Below, in pieces: positions 9,237 through 19,400 of a stretch of 46,297 nucleotides of DNA. A program made the translations under genes and the position numbers. The notes beneath the pieces are model-generated. The model did not search any database, had not been told where the DNA came from, and was given only the letters and a program-made list of their open reading frames with translations. The DNA is from Gammaproteobacteria bacterium (GTDB lineage Bacteria > Pseudomonadota > Gammaproteobacteria > DSM-16500), in the NCBI GenBank assembly GCA_019634835.1, contig JAHCAO010000006.1, forward strand, positions 1-46,297, in the 5' to 3' direction. Numbering within the stretch: position 1 is the first letter of the stretch; every line of letters begins with the position of its first letter.

Positions 9237-9354
9237 CATGCCTGACCCTTTCTCCATAAAGAATCTATTTTATAAACTGCGTGCAACTTGTTCCATTAGT
9301 CAAGCACAGCTACTATATGCTACGAGAATAATCAATTACCGCCAGGATCAACCG

Positions 9355-10326
9355 ATGGAACACGAAAAAATATGCCAACTTGGGCGCGCAGTCATAGAAA
9401 TCGAAGCTCAAATGATCAATAATCTTTCCAACCGGATAGATCAAAATTTTGTCAAAGCCTGTCAATACTTGCTTCACTGTGAAGGTCGGATCATCGTCAT
9501 AGGGGTAGGGAAATCAGGCCATATCAGCAAAAAAATCGCTGCCACTTTTGCAAGCACTGGAAGTCCAGCGTTTTTTATTCACCCAAGTGAAGCTAAACAT
9601 GGGGATATGGGCATGATGACTAAAAAAGATGTCATTATCGCGCTCTCTAATTCAGGAGAATCTGAAGAAATTATCTCTATTCTCCCTTTCATTAAGCGTT
9701 TAGACGTTCCACTCATTTCCCTAACTGGTAAACCATGCTCCACGCTAGCCAAAGCCGCCACTATCAATATTGACGTTAGTGTAGAAAAAGAAGCTTGTCC
9801 TCTAGGTCTTGCGCCCACATCAAGCACAACAGCCGCACTCGTCATGGGGGATGCATTAGCTATGGCTTTGTTAGATAACCGCGGGTTTACTGAAAAAGAT
9901 TTTGCCTTATCACATCCAGGAGGCACACTGGGACGCCGATTATTATTACTGGTTGATGAGATTATGCATCAGAACGATGCTGTTCCTATTGTGCCAAGTC
10001 ATGCCTCATTGAAAGAAGCACTGGTTGTCATGACCCAAAAAAAACTTGGTATGACAACTATCGTAAATAACGCGGGTGAGCTAATTGGTGTTTTCACTGA
10101 CGGCGATGTTCGCCGCGCCTTGGACAAAGAAGTTGATGTGCATAAAATCCGTGTTCAACATATTATGTCTAAAAACCCAAAAACTATTAAGTGCGGAATA
10201 CTTGCTGCAGAAGCACTAAACATGATGGAAACCTTTAAAATCACATCCCTAGTTGTCGTTGATGATGAAAACAAACCAGCAGGCATTATTCATATACATG
10301 ATATTCTCCGAGCAGGGGTGGTTTAA
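9355..10326 (+). CDS. kdsD: KdsD, D-arabinose-5-phosphate isomerase
   Basis: KdsD interconverts ribulose-5-P and arabinose-5-P, the first step to Kdo for LPS. I choose the ATG at 9355, with AGGA 7 nt upstream, giving 323 residues against 328 for E. coli. An in-frame ATG at 9238 would add 39 residues and start at the edge of a palindromic repeat. The SIS domain (about 30-170) shows GVGKSGHISKKIAATFASTG, HPSEAKHGDMGM and the SNSGESEEI sugar-phosphate loop. Two CBS domains follow from about 200, with TDGDVRRAL and a final HIHDILRAGVV. It overlaps kdsC by 1 nt (TAATG). Confidence 0.95.
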   Translation: MEHEKICQLGRAVIEIEAQMINNLSNRIDQNFVKACQYLLHCEGRIIVIGVGKSGHISKKIAATFASTGSPAFFIHPSEAKHGDMGMMTKKDVIIALSNSGESEEIISILPFIKRLDVPLISLTGKPCSTLAKAATINIDVSVEKEACPLGLAPTSSTTAALVMGDALAMALLDNRGFTEKDFALSHPGGTLGRRLLLLVDEIMHQNDAVPIVPSHASLKEALVVMTQKKLGMTTIVNNAGELIGVFTDGDVRRALDKEVDVHKIRVQHIMSKNPKTIKCGILAAEALNMMETFKITSLVVVDDENKPAGIIHIHDILRAGVV

Positions 10327-10850
10327 TGCAGACCATTATCGAAAAGGCCAAAACTATCCGACTATTAGTGCTTGATGTAGATGGTATATTAACAACCGGA
10401 AGAATTTATTACGGCAGCAATGCCTTCGAGATGCGAGGATTCCATATTCATGATGGCCTAGGCATCAAGCTCATTCAAAAGACTGGTGTCATGGTTGCCA
10501 TTATTTCTGGGAAACATTCAGATATAGTAGCGAAGCGACTACATGATCTTGATGTCCAGCATGTTTACCTTGGTCATGAAATTAAGCTTCCCGCTTACGA
10601 GGACCTGAAACATAAATTACAAATTAAAGATCACGAAATTGCTTACATGGGCGATGATTTACCCGATTTACCATTGCTCCGGCGGGTCGGTTTGTCCATT
10701 ACTGTTCCGCAAGCCCCTGCATCCATCAAACAATATGTTGATTTAATTACAAAAAAAAAGGCGGGGAAAGGCGCAGTACGTGAAGTTTGCGAACTTATTA
10801 TGCAAGCTCAAGATCAGTACCAATCTGTGATACAATCTTACCTCAAATAA
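10326..10850 (+). CDS. kdsC: KdsC, Kdo-8-phosphate phosphatase
   Basis: This is a 174-residue C0-type HAD phosphatase. The nucleophile motif LVLDVDGILT places the catalytic Asp17/Asp19, with the threonine/serine motif II in VAIISGK and a late GDDLPDLPLL aspartate pair for Mg2+. The family releases phosphate from Kdo-8-P to give Kdo in the cytoplasm and works as a tetramer. The C-terminal stretch KKAGKGAVREVCELI corresponds to the tail that closes over a neighbouring active site. It is translationally coupled to kdsD. Confidence 0.95.
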   Translation: MQTIIEKAKTIRLLVLDVDGILTTGRIYYGSNAFEMRGFHIHDGLGIKLIQKTGVMVAIISGKHSDIVAKRLHDLDVQHVYLGHEIKLPAYEDLKHKLQIKDHEIAYMGDDLPDLPLLRRVGLSITVPQAPASIKQYVDLITKKKAGKGAVREVCELIMQAQDQYQSVIQSYLK

Positions 10851-10865
10851 TGAAATGATTTTTTC

Positions 10866-11432
10866 ATGATATATAAATATGCTGTCATCAGTGTGGTCAC
10901 GATTGCTGTCATAGGGCTGGCAACATGGACTACTTATTTATCTTATCAGCCACAGAATAGTACACCAACAAAGCTTGCTCTGTTACCTGATGTATTGATG
11001 GAAGATGTCATTGCTATTGTCATCGATAAGCAAGGCAAACCCAGCATGAAAATTGTGACACCCAAGATGATTCATTTTCCAGAAAATGATACCACACACA
11101 TTACAGCACCAGAATTGACCCTATACCGCAAATCATCCCAACCTTGGTACATTACTGCCAAATACGCAAAAGCCACTCAAGGCATTGAATATGTCGCCTT
11201 TTGGGACAGTGTGATTATTCATCACGCAGCCGATGAAAAGAGTCCTGCAACTTTAATTAAAACCCCTACTCTATCTGTTCAACCTAATAAACAAATTGCA
11301 GAAACTAACGATTTGATTACACTGATTCAACCTAACCTAGTCGTCAAATCTACTGGCATGTACGCTGACATGAACACTGGCAATATTAAGCTGTTATCTC
11401 AAGCTAGAGGCGAATATGTTCCAAATTCATAA
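10866..11432 (+). CDS. lptC: LptC, bitopic LPS-export protein
   Basis: The 188-residue product has one N-terminal transmembrane anchor (about 4-26) and a periplasmic beta-jellyroll domain of the LptC/YrbK family, with strands such as YAKATQGIEYVAFWDSVIIHH. LptC takes LPS from LptBFG and passes it to LptA. The gene starts 15 nt after kdsC with a poor SD sequence and overlaps lptA by 17 bp. Its place between kdsC and lptA matches the E. coli order and supports the call, since LptC sequences diverge quickly. Confidence 0.9.
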   Translation: MIYKYAVISVVTIAVIGLATWTTYLSYQPQNSTPTKLALLPDVLMEDVIAIVIDKQGKPSMKIVTPKMIHFPENDTTHITAPELTLYRKSSQPWYITAKYAKATQGIEYVAFWDSVIIHHAADEKSPATLIKTPTLSVQPNKQIAETNDLITLIQPNLVVKSTGMYADMNTGNIKLLSQARGEYVPNS

Positions 11433-11925
11433 AATAAATTTCATTACATTCATACTATTCTTTCTCTACAGCTACTCGTTGTCCTCTTTTGCATTGGATA
11501 GTGATAGTTTAGAAAAACTTAATATAGTAGCTGATTCAGGCACCTATAATTTTAAAACTGGAATTGATGTTTATGAAGGCCATGTCAAAATTGATCAAGG
11601 TACAACACACATTGCAGCCGATAAATTGATTACTAAAAAAAATAACCAGCATAAAATCCAAGAAGCAACAGCCTATGGAATACAAGAATTAGCACACTTT
11701 TGGACACTGCCTAAGCAAGGAGAACCCGAAATCCACGCTCAAGCTAAAATTATCAAATTTTATCCTATTGAATCTAATGTTTCCCTGGAACATGATGTGC
11801 ACGTAACGCAAGGAAAAAACAGTTTCCAAGGAGAGCTAGTTCACTATAATAGTCATGATCAAACCATCATCGTTCCATCCTCAACAAATGGACGAGCGAT
11901 CATTGTTTACAATCCAGATAAATAG
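11416..11925 (+). CDS. lptA: LptA, periplasmic LPS transport bridge protein
   Basis: This 169-residue OstA-like protein forms the periplasmic beta-jellyroll bridge carrying LPS from LptC to LptD. A signal peptide occupies about residues 1-27 (cleavage near SFA-L). The mature part shows the LptA pattern [34 protein letters not shown] and the late [16 protein letters not shown]. An AGAGG SD lies within the end of lptC, just ahead of the ATG. It is 11 nt upstream of lptB. Confidence 0.93.
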   Translation: MFQIHKINFITFILFFLYSYSLSSFALDSDSLEKLNIVADSGTYNFKTGIDVYEGHVKIDQGTTHIAADKLITKKNNQHKIQEATAYGIQELAHFWTLPKQGEPEIHAQAKIIKFYPIESNVSLEHDVHVTQGKNSFQGELVHYNSHDQTIIVPSSTNGRAIIVYNPDK

Positions 11926-11936
11926 CCAATACTATC

Positions 11937-12665
11937 ATGCTAAATACATTACAAGTTCAACACCTCCATAAAAAATATAAATCACGTCAAGTAGTAAAAG
12001 ATGTCTCTTTGCACATTAACCGAGGTGAGGTAATTGGTTTACTAGGACCAAATGGTGCAGGAAAAACCACATCATTTTACATGATAGTAGGTTTAATCCC
12101 TGTGGATGGCGGCAACATATTACTGGACGATCAAGACATCACCCGGCTACCTGTACACGCTAGAGCACAGCTTGGCATTAGTTATCTGCCTCAAGAAACA
12201 TCTATATTTCGTAAGTTAACAGTCGCGCAGAATATCATGGCCATTCTTGAGCTGCGTTCAGATTTAACTAAATCTGAACGTAAACTCATGCTAGACCAAT
12301 TATTAGAAGAGTTTCGTATTACACATATCCGTGACACCATTGGAATCAGCTTATCAGGTGGAGAAAGACGGCGAGCTGAAATTGCAAGAGCACTAGCAAC
12401 AGAACCAAAGTTTATATTATTAGACGAACCATTTGCCGGCATCGATCCCATCTCTGTATTCGATGTAAAACGCATCATCAATCATTTGCGTAAACGTGGC
12501 ATTGGCATACTGATAACAGATCACAATGTTCGCGACACCTTAAATATTTGTGAACGCGCTTATATTGTCAACCAAGGTAAAATTATTTGTGAAGGGAACC
12601 CTGAAACCATCTTAGTGAATAACGAAGTACGCGCTGTTTATTTAGGAGAAGAATTTGATTTATAA
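11937..12665 (+). CDS. lptB: LptB, ATPase of the LPS exporter
   Basis: The 242-residue ABC ATPase energises LptFG to extract LPS from the inner membrane. It has Walker [10 protein letters not shown] (about 36-44), the LptB-type Q-loop [14 protein letters not shown], signature [15 protein letters not shown] and Walker [14 protein letters not shown], with the switch histidine in [11 protein letters not shown]. The last stretch [13 protein letters not shown] is diagnostic for LptB. LptF and LptG are not in this window, as is usual. In many gammaproteobacteria rpoN follows lptB; here hpf follows after only 56 bp. Confidence 0.96.
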   Translation: MLNTLQVQHLHKKYKSRQVVKDVSLHINRGEVIGLLGPNGAGKTTSFYMIVGLIPVDGGNILLDDQDITRLPVHARAQLGISYLPQETSIFRKLTVAQNIMAILELRSDLTKSERKLMLDQLLEEFRITHIRDTIGISLSGGERRRAEIARALATEPKFILLDEPFAGIDPISVFDVKRIINHLRKRGIGILITDHNVRDTLNICERAYIVNQGKIICEGNPETILVNNEVRAVYLGEEFDL

Positions 12666-12721
12666 ACAGCTGCATGCTATTACAATGAACAATATAACGC
12701 ATCATTTGCAAGGAGATAGCT

Positions 12722-13015
12722 ATGCAACTTCAGTTTGTCGGAAAAAATATTGACGTAACACCTGCGCTCAAGTCATTTGCAACAGAAAAAATGAAATTAC
12801 TAGAAAAGCGCTTTCCTCGTATCACTATTGTGAATGTAGTTTTTCATATTGAACACAAAACTCAAATTGTAGAAGCAACCATACACGTTGACGGCACAGA
12901 AATTCATGCTAGTGCCAAAGAAGATGATATGTACAAAGCTATTGACGCAATTATTGATAAACTCATGGGACAGATGACTAAACACAAAGAAAAAACCATT
13001 GAAAATTACAGATGA
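12722..13015 (+). CDS. hpf: Ribosome hibernation promoting factor (short HPF/YfiA family)
   Basis: This 97-residue protein begins MQLQFVGKNIDVTPALKSF, the standard opening of HPF. It has the beta-alpha-beta-beta-beta-alpha pattern with VDGTEIHASAKEDDMYKAID, the conserved basic and aspartate face that binds the 30S decoding region. It inactivates ribosomes in stationary phase by promoting 100S dimers. A strong AAGGAG SD precedes the ATG. The length is that of the short type (95 in E. coli). The HPr gene follows 7 nt after the stop. Confidence 0.95.
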   Translation: MQLQFVGKNIDVTPALKSFATEKMKLLEKRFPRITIVNVVFHIEHKTQIVEATIHVDGTEIHASAKEDDMYKAIDAIIDKLMGQMTKHKEKTIENYR

Positions 13016-13022
13016 AATACCC

Positions 13023-13289
13023 ATGATACGACAACAACTCATCATACAAAATCAGCTTGGCCTTCACACACGCGCAGCCGCCAAGCTTGTTGATACCGCA
13101 AAAAAATTTGTAAGCCGTATTGAGCTCAATTACAAAGATCGTATTGTCGATTGCAAAAGCATCATGAGCGTCATCACATTAGGAGCACAAAAAGACAATA
13201 CATTAGATATCATCGTCAATGGCGAAGATGAGCAATTAGCAGCGGAAGCTATTACTAAATTAATCAATAATAAATTTGGTGAAGATTAG
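13023..13289 (+). CDS. HPr-family phosphocarrier (PTS HPr / NPr)
   Basis: I start at the ATG at 13023, giving 88 residues, the usual HPr length; an upstream TTG would add eight odd residues. The active-site histidine is His15 in LGLHTRAA, although the residue after the usual HARPA-type stretch is Ala rather than Pro. Ser46 is present in CKSIMSV. Position after lptB-hpf corresponds to npr of the nitrogen PTS in enterobacteria, but ptsN and rapZ are absent in between. EI and EII partners are not visible here. It could regulate rather than transport sugar; HPr against NPr cannot be settled from sequence alone. Confidence 0.9.
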   Translation: MIRQQLIIQNQLGLHTRAAAKLVDTAKKFVSRIELNYKDRIVDCKSIMSVITLGAQKDNTLDIIVNGEDEQLAAEAITKLINNKFGED

Positions 13290-13305
13290 GAGGGGCATTA
13301 TAATC

Positions 13306-13437
13306 ACAGGGTACATCGGATCCCAAAAAACGGAAGCGGATAGGTAGCCTTTATTCCTTGCTTACTTCCCTCTTAACGAGCCTTCATGGCTTCGACATCG
13401 CAGAGCTTCCGTTTTGTTGATCCGATAGCTACCCTGT
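13306..13437. repeat. 132-nt element with 32-nt terminal inverted repeats
   Basis: Left arm 13306-13337 and right arm 13405-13437 are complementary over about 32 nt with few mismatches. Both outer ends read ACAGGGTA-type and the inner ends AACGGAAGC / GCTTCCGTT. A small internal hairpin (GAGCC-TTCAT-GGCTT) lies between. It fills the gap between convergent HPr and pmbA genes, so it may also stop transcription from both sides. Part of the right arm (CCGATAGCTACCC) recurs near 37222. Confidence 0.65.
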
Positions 13438-13462
13438 AAATGCGAGACATCAGCTAGATGCT

Positions 13463-14806
13463 TTAACTTCCCGCAATCATCATTTCTTCAATCAAGATGG
13501 ATCCCGTTCGAATGTTACCACGCACATCAACATCATTGCCTATTTCTCTGATATTCGCATAGATATCTTGCAATCTGCCAGCAACTGTTATCTCTTGCAC
13601 AGGAAATTGAATCTCACCATTTTCGACCCAAAAACCACCCACCCCCCGGGAATAATCACCAGTCACCAGATTAACACCATTTCCCATCATTTCTGTTATT
13701 AATAATCCTTTGTCCATTATTTTTAATAAAGCTGTTAAATTGTGACGACCAGGCGTAATAATAAGATTATGCACTCCACCTGCATTACCTGTTGTTTTCA
13801 TCCCTAATTTTCGTGCCGAATAAACCCCTAAGCAATAATTTGATAACACACCATCTTCAATAAAGGAATTTTCCCTAGTCGCCACACCATCATCATCAAA
13901 AGGCGCGCTACCAAGTGCACGTGGAAGATGCGGCTGTTCTTTGATTTGCACATATTCAGGAAATACTCTTTTTCCCAAATGATCCAATAAAAATGAAGAC
14001 TTGCGGTATAAGCTCCCACCAGAAATGGCAGAAACAAAATGTCCAAGTAATCCACGTGCTTCTTCTGCAAGAAAAATAACGGGCGCTTTAACCGTACGCA
14101 ATCGTTTCGCACCTAAACGACGCACTGTTTTACCAGCCGCTTGATTGGCAAGATGAGAAATGGATTCAAGCTGCGCTGGATCCGATGAGATGGTATAACT
14201 ATAATCACGCTGCATCTCATCACCTTGTTTCCCAATTAATACACAGCTTATTTCATGTCTCGTATAAGGATAATAACCCAAGAAACCATTGCTATTTGCA
14301 TGCAAATAGCATGCGTCACTGGTAGCCAGTGTGACAGCTTCCGCACTCATGATTCGTTTATCATGTGCCAGTGCTTCACGTTCACATTGACACGCCAGCT
14401 CAATCGCCTGTTCAACAGAAATAGACCAAGGACAAGCTAAATCTAATTTAGGATAATGAAAAGCCAATTCATCTTCTTCAGCCAAACCAGCAGCAGGATC
14501 CTCATCGGTGAACTTTGCAATATGACATGCAGCTTCAACAGCAGCACGTACTGCTTCAGGCCGAACATCAGAAATACTTGCCGAACCTGTGCGCTTACCA
14601 AAATAAACATTAATCTCTATCACTTTATCCAGAGTGTATTCTACTGTTTCTACGTCACCTTCGCGTGCGGACACAGAAAACCCTTTATTGGTAGAAATGG
14701 ATACTTCTGCTTGTGATGCTCCTGCACGCTTCGCTTCTTGCAGAATAGTGCTAGCCAGTGTTTGTAACTGACTGGTATCAATCAATGATTTTTTTATTTC
14801 GTTCAT
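13463..14806 (-). CDS. pmbA: PmbA/TldE, non-metal subunit of the TldD/TldE protease
   Basis: At 447 residues this matches PmbA (450 in E. coli). The N-terminal U62-family domain begins with helices and KGFSVSAREGDVETVEYT. The C-terminal beta half has GSAPFDDDGVATRENSFIEDG, NYCLGVYSARKLGMKTTGNAGG and MGNGVNLVTGDYSRGVGGFWVENG. The zinc-binding HExxxH of TldD is absent, as expected for the TldE partner. TldD/TldE trims unfolded peptides and processes RiPPs such as microcin B17. It overlaps tldD by one base (TAATG); in E. coli the two genes are far apart. Confidence 0.95.
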   Translation of the reverse strand: MNEIKKSLIDTSQLQTLASTILQEAKRAGASQAEVSISTNKGFSVSAREGDVETVEYTLDKVIEINVYFGKRTGSASISDVRPEAVRAAVEAACHIAKFTDEDPAAGLAEEDELAFHYPKLDLACPWSISVEQAIELACQCEREALAHDKRIMSAEAVTLATSDACYLHANSNGFLGYYPYTRHEISCVLIGKQGDEMQRDYSYTISSDPAQLESISHLANQAAGKTVRRLGAKRLRTVKAPVIFLAEEARGLLGHFVSAISGGSLYRKSSFLLDHLGKRVFPEYVQIKEQPHLPRALGSAPFDDDGVATRENSFIEDGVLSNYCLGVYSARKLGMKTTGNAGGVHNLIITPGRHNLTALLKIMDKGLLITEMMGNGVNLVTGDYSRGVGGFWVENGEIQFPVQEITVAGRLQDIYANIREIGNDVDVRGNIRTGSILIEEMMIAGS

Positions 14807-16248
14807 TAGATTTTTGTTCCGCCTACAGTTAATTCATCAACACGCAGCGTCGGCTGTCCCACACCAACTGGTACACTTTGCCCATCCTTGCCACAAACGC
14901 CAACACCTGCATCAAGCTTCAAATCATTGCCCACCATCGATACTTTCATCAATACATCAGGCCCATTACCAATCAACGTTGCGCCTTTGACTGGAGCACC
15001 AATTTTGCCGTTTTCAATGAAGTAAGCTTCACTAGCAGAAAAAACAAATTTGCCTGAAGTAATATCCACTTGCCCTCCACCAAAGTTTACTGCATAAATT
15101 CCTTTATCAACGGATGCAATAATCTCTTCAGGTGAAGATTTTCCTGGCAACATATAAGTATTTGTCATACGTGGAATAGTTAAGTGAGCATAAGATTCGC
15201 GTCTGCCATTGCCGGTAGATTTCACACCCATTAAATGTGCATTGCGCTTGTCCATCATATAGCTGCGTAAAATACCATTTTCAATCAGCACATTATTTTG
15301 CGTCGGCGTTCCTTCATCATCTACATTTAAAGAACCACGGCGATGAGGTAAGGTTCCATTGTCCACCACGGTGCACAATCCGCTTGCTACCCGCTCGCCC
15401 ATACGACCGCTATAAGCAGAAATACCTTTGCGGTTAAAGTCTCCTTCTAACCCATGCCCTATCGCCTCATGCAACAATACACCAGGCCAACCAGGGCCAA
15501 GCACTACTGTCATAGGACCTGCAGGTGCCTCAACGGCCTCAAGGTTAACCAGTGCTTGACGTAATGCTTCATCCGCATATTGAAATGCTAAATCATTCGA
15601 TAAAAATGCTTGATAATCGAGCCTACCCCCCCCACCAGCATAGCCTGATTCACGCCGCCCATTATGCTCAATCACCAAACTAATATTAAACCGAACCAAT
15701 GGACGAATATCAGCAGCCACCTGTCCATCACTCGCCATGATTAATATCGTTTCATATTCTCCTGCCAAACTGATATTGACTTGCGTAACTCTCGATTCTT
15801 TTTTTCTTATATAATGATCCACACGCTGCAATAATGAGACTTTGTCTACTTCAGAAAGAGAATGCAGAGGATTGGTTGGTTGATAGAGATCATGAGCAGG
15901 AAGTTTATGCCAAGCTTTAACTGGCATTTCATCACCTTGCTTAACGATACTACGTGCAGCTTGAGCTGCTTGCTGCAACGCAGGCATGATGATGTCATCC
16001 GCGTATGCAAAACCTGTTTTTTCACCGCTAATGGCGCGCACACCCACTCCACGGTCAATATCAAAACTGCCACCTTTAATGATGCCGTTTTCCAATACCC
16101 ACGATTCAGAATACGTTGATTGGAAATATAAATCAGCATAGTCAACATGCTTACCAGCCAATTTATAAATCACTTGTTGCAGCTGGTTATCTGTTAATCC
16201 GCCTGGATCCAGTAAATCATGGCGAACTATTTCAATCACATCAGTCAT
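14806..16248 (-). CDS. tldD: TldD, catalytic zinc metalloprotease subunit
   Basis: This 480-residue protein (481 in E. coli) carries the catalytic motif [12 protein letters not shown] near residue 260. Its two histidines bind zinc together with a later cysteine in GVCGKDGQ near the C-terminus. The middle segment [19 protein letters not shown] and the C-terminal [19 protein letters not shown] are typical. It forms a heterodimer with PmbA/TldE encoded immediately downstream. AGGGT lies 9 nt ahead of the ATG. No RiPP precursor peptide is evident next to it. Confidence 0.96.
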   Translation of the reverse strand: MTDVIEIVRHDLLDPGGLTDNQLQQVIYKLAGKHVDYADLYFQSTYSESWVLENGIIKGGSFDIDRGVGVRAISGEKTGFAYADDIIMPALQQAAQAARSIVKQGDEMPVKAWHKLPAHDLYQPTNPLHSLSEVDKVSLLQRVDHYIRKKESRVTQVNISLAGEYETILIMASDGQVAADIRPLVRFNISLVIEHNGRRESGYAGGGGRLDYQAFLSNDLAFQYADEALRQALVNLEAVEAPAGPMTVVLGPGWPGVLLHEAIGHGLEGDFNRKGISAYSGRMGERVASGLCTVVDNGTLPHRRGSLNVDDEGTPTQNNVLIENGILRSYMMDKRNAHLMGVKSTGNGRRESYAHLTIPRMTNTYMLPGKSSPEEIIASVDKGIYAVNFGGGQVDITSGKFVFSASEAYFIENGKIGAPVKGATLIGNGPDVLMKVSMVGNDLKLDAGVGVCGKDGQSVPVGVGQPTLRVDELTVGGTKI

Positions 16249-16275
16249 ATAGTTAGAACCCTTCTTCCTAAATGT

Positions 16276-16403
16276 AATGTTCGGTTAACCCATTGAAAAA
16301 TTAAGATTGGCGTCATCTTCCGTGAAATTTGCTTACTGATTCACCGCAGGCTTACCACTGCGAGAACACTAATCTTAAATTTTCAATGGATTAAATGAAC
16401 ATT
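16276..16403. repeat. 128-nt element with 33-nt terminal inverted repeats
   Basis: Left arm 16276-16308 and right arm 16371-16403 are inverted copies. The inner 19 nt match at 18 of 19 positions (CCATTGAAAAATTAAGATT) and the outer part diverges more, apart from the AATGTTC ends. The 62-nt centre contains the shorter inverted pair GTGAA/TTCAC. It sits between the mscK-like stop and the tldD start, both minus strand. Size and shape suit a non-autonomous MITE. Confidence 0.65.
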
Positions 16404-16417
16404 TACCTTTCTTCGCA

Positions 16418-19400
16418 TTAATTACAGTTTTCCAACCTAACCTTTGGATGTGCATCCAACATCGGCATTTCATTTCTCACCACTATCTCCCGCTGAGGAT
16501 GTGGAGGCTTAATACCATGCGCTGCAAACGCATCCCAAATGCTCGCTAATACCGTGGAAATTACACTAGTGCGTGATTTTACCTGGCGAATATTAACAAA
16601 ATAGCGTATTTCCACATCTATCAGTACATCGCTCATCTCTTTTAAAAATACTTCTGGAGGAGGATCATTCAAGACATCTTTATGTGTGGCCAACACATTT
16701 TGAATAATGCTTCTCACTTCGTGTGGGTTATCATAGCGACTAATTTTGATATGAATAACGCTGCGAATAATATTATCTTTAGCTGTCCAGTTAGTGAATG
16801 ATTTATTGAAAATCTCTGCGTTAGGCACAACAAGCTCCATATAGTCCCATGTTCTAATCGTAACTGCACGGCTGCCAATATGCGTTACTTCACCTTCAAT
16901 GCTGTTAACATTGACGATATCTCCAACGCGCAGCGGACGCTCCAATAAAATTAAAAAACCGCAAGCAAAGTTATTAGCAAGATCCCTAAGACCTAAGCCC
17001 ACACCAAAAGCAAACATACCAGAGACAAATGCCAGCGCACGTAAATCGATCCCCAACACTCTCAAGCAGAAAAATGCACCTAGGATAATAACAGTATATT
17101 GGCTTAATATGGCAATACTATTTCGCATGCCCATGTCCGTCGTGCGTGATGGTAGTAAACGATAAACAAACTCACGTATCCACTTTGCTGTCCAATAAAA
17201 AATAGAAATAACAACAAATAGCTCTATTATGCTAAGCGGGGTAATTGTAGTATTTAATACACTCGCTAGTTTGTAGTGCAACATACGTGTTAATCTTTCA
17301 ACTATTGGGGATTGTTTGTCCCAACCATATAATAAAAATAAGACAGCCCATGCCGTGAGAAACAATATAATACGAAGTATGGTATCAATAGGCTTTAAAA
17401 ATGCTTCTGTCCATAGCCAGCCATTATGCACATATTGGATCATAAGACGAGAAAGTTGTTCCATTCCATCTGACAGTAGGCCACGTAAGATTAAATAACC
17501 AATCAATACAATTAAGAAAATCCCTTCATACCAAGATACGGTCATGATCAAATTGACAAAACCACAGATTCCAATCACAGCGTTCCCAAAGATTAGGATA
17601 GGAACCAAAATACCAATTAACCGAACACTTTTTCGTAAATAAGGATGGTGAGATTCCATATGAGTCAAAATAAGGTTTGGGACCACATCATAGGAACGCA
17701 GCAAAAGCAGGGAGATAATCATGAGCAATAATAAAAACAACCGGTCACATAAAGTTTTCAGTTCGTAAATTAGCGGCAACTGGTGAACAAAAACAGTAAA
17801 AGCTGTAATGATGCCACCTATGAGAATAATCCACCTCAACCGACGATATAATTGCATGTCATTACCGGCAGAATCATGTGTTGTTTCAACCAAACATAAT
17901 CGAGCAACCACCATAATGCCCTTAAAGGCCAGCCAGACAAGTGAGAGGTACACGATAAAAATATAATGCTGCAATGCTATTCCAAAAAAACGCATCACAC
18001 CAATGATATTAGCAATGACAAAAAGATCGATAAAATTGCGCGACAACCACTGCAAGCTTAGCCATTTAGTGTTGATTTTATCCCGCCATTTCGATGGACG
18101 TTCAAGAATACGGGTCAATAGTTTACGCAAAAAGCAAGAGGAGAAAATGACCAATGATTCTGTGAGTGCAAACAAACTCCATGCCATTAAACTTGTCGAT
18201 TCAATCCGTTTTATGATTGAGCTAGATAAACTTTTAATAATTTGAAAAGTTAATGCTGGTACTAATAGCATTTCTTTACCTAAATCTAAGAACGTCTTAA
18301 GCCCAAATGTTGGAAACCCTTGCCGTGAAGATAATTCAGTTTTGAGCGCGTGATCTAACGTTTGCCGAAATTCTGCTAAGCTACTATTAATGCGGGTGAG
18401 TCCTCGATCCGCCTCTTTATATTCACCAGCAAGGTGAGAAAGATTTTTGATATAGGGTTGAAATTGAGATTCATGTTTTTTTCGCACCGACAAATAAGCA
18501 ATATGCTTTTCTAGCACATTAATTCTTGATTTTAGCACCGTGCCCAATTTATCAATTTGCTTATTCAATGCCTGGAATTGATCACCGATTTCATTCAATA
18601 CGCTAATTGAGCTGCTTCTTAAAACAGCTAATTTCATTTGCTGAATTTGGTCAGCGTATCGAGCAATAAGAGATTGAACATAGGCATAATTCGCATTTTC
18701 ATTTGCATAATAAATATCACGCTCAATCGCTGCATATTCCACCCTCGAGTTGACTGGATCAATTTTTGCTAACTTGGCATAATAAACATTTAATTGCTGC
18801 AACCAGTAATTCTGTTTTTCTTGATAGGCTAATTCATCTTTCGCTTGTTCTTGCTTCATATGCAATAAGTTACGTGATTTTAGCAATGCATGAAGGCGAT
18901 TATAATTCTCGGTTCTTAAAGTCAAAATATTAGAAGCAATACGCTGTAAATTTTGTAAAAACCCCAAGCGTTTTTTTTCCAGAGCTAAAAGATTTTGCTG
19001 ATATTTTAAATCTGTACGCAGTTCTTCTGGGTTTGCCATGACATTTCTTGCAACTTTCAGGCCAAAAATGCTTAATACATTGAGTTGATTCTCAATTTCC
19101 TGTGTACTTTTCTCAAGCCAAGCAATCGTATGCTGTGCATCTGTTAATTCGATGTTGATACTATCCAGATTTGATTTTGAAACGGAAATGTCAAGCGAAG
19201 CTTTATCTAATAAATTTTTAGTTGCTTTTTCAATCGTCAACCCAGCTATTTGCTTATCATGCTGCTGTTGTAACTCAACGTATTCATGCTCTCCTTGGCT
19301 TAAACGGCTCTTCAATAAATTAATTTGCTGCGTTACAAGGTCAGTACGATCGATTGTTGTTTGATTAACAGAATGGCCCAATTTTGCAGGAGAAGAAACG

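Noticed and set aside
9238..9354. Upstream in-frame ATG extending KdsD by 39 residues
   Set aside because: The extension has no family counterpart, starts at the end of a palindrome, and the downstream ATG has a proper SD and gives the normal length.
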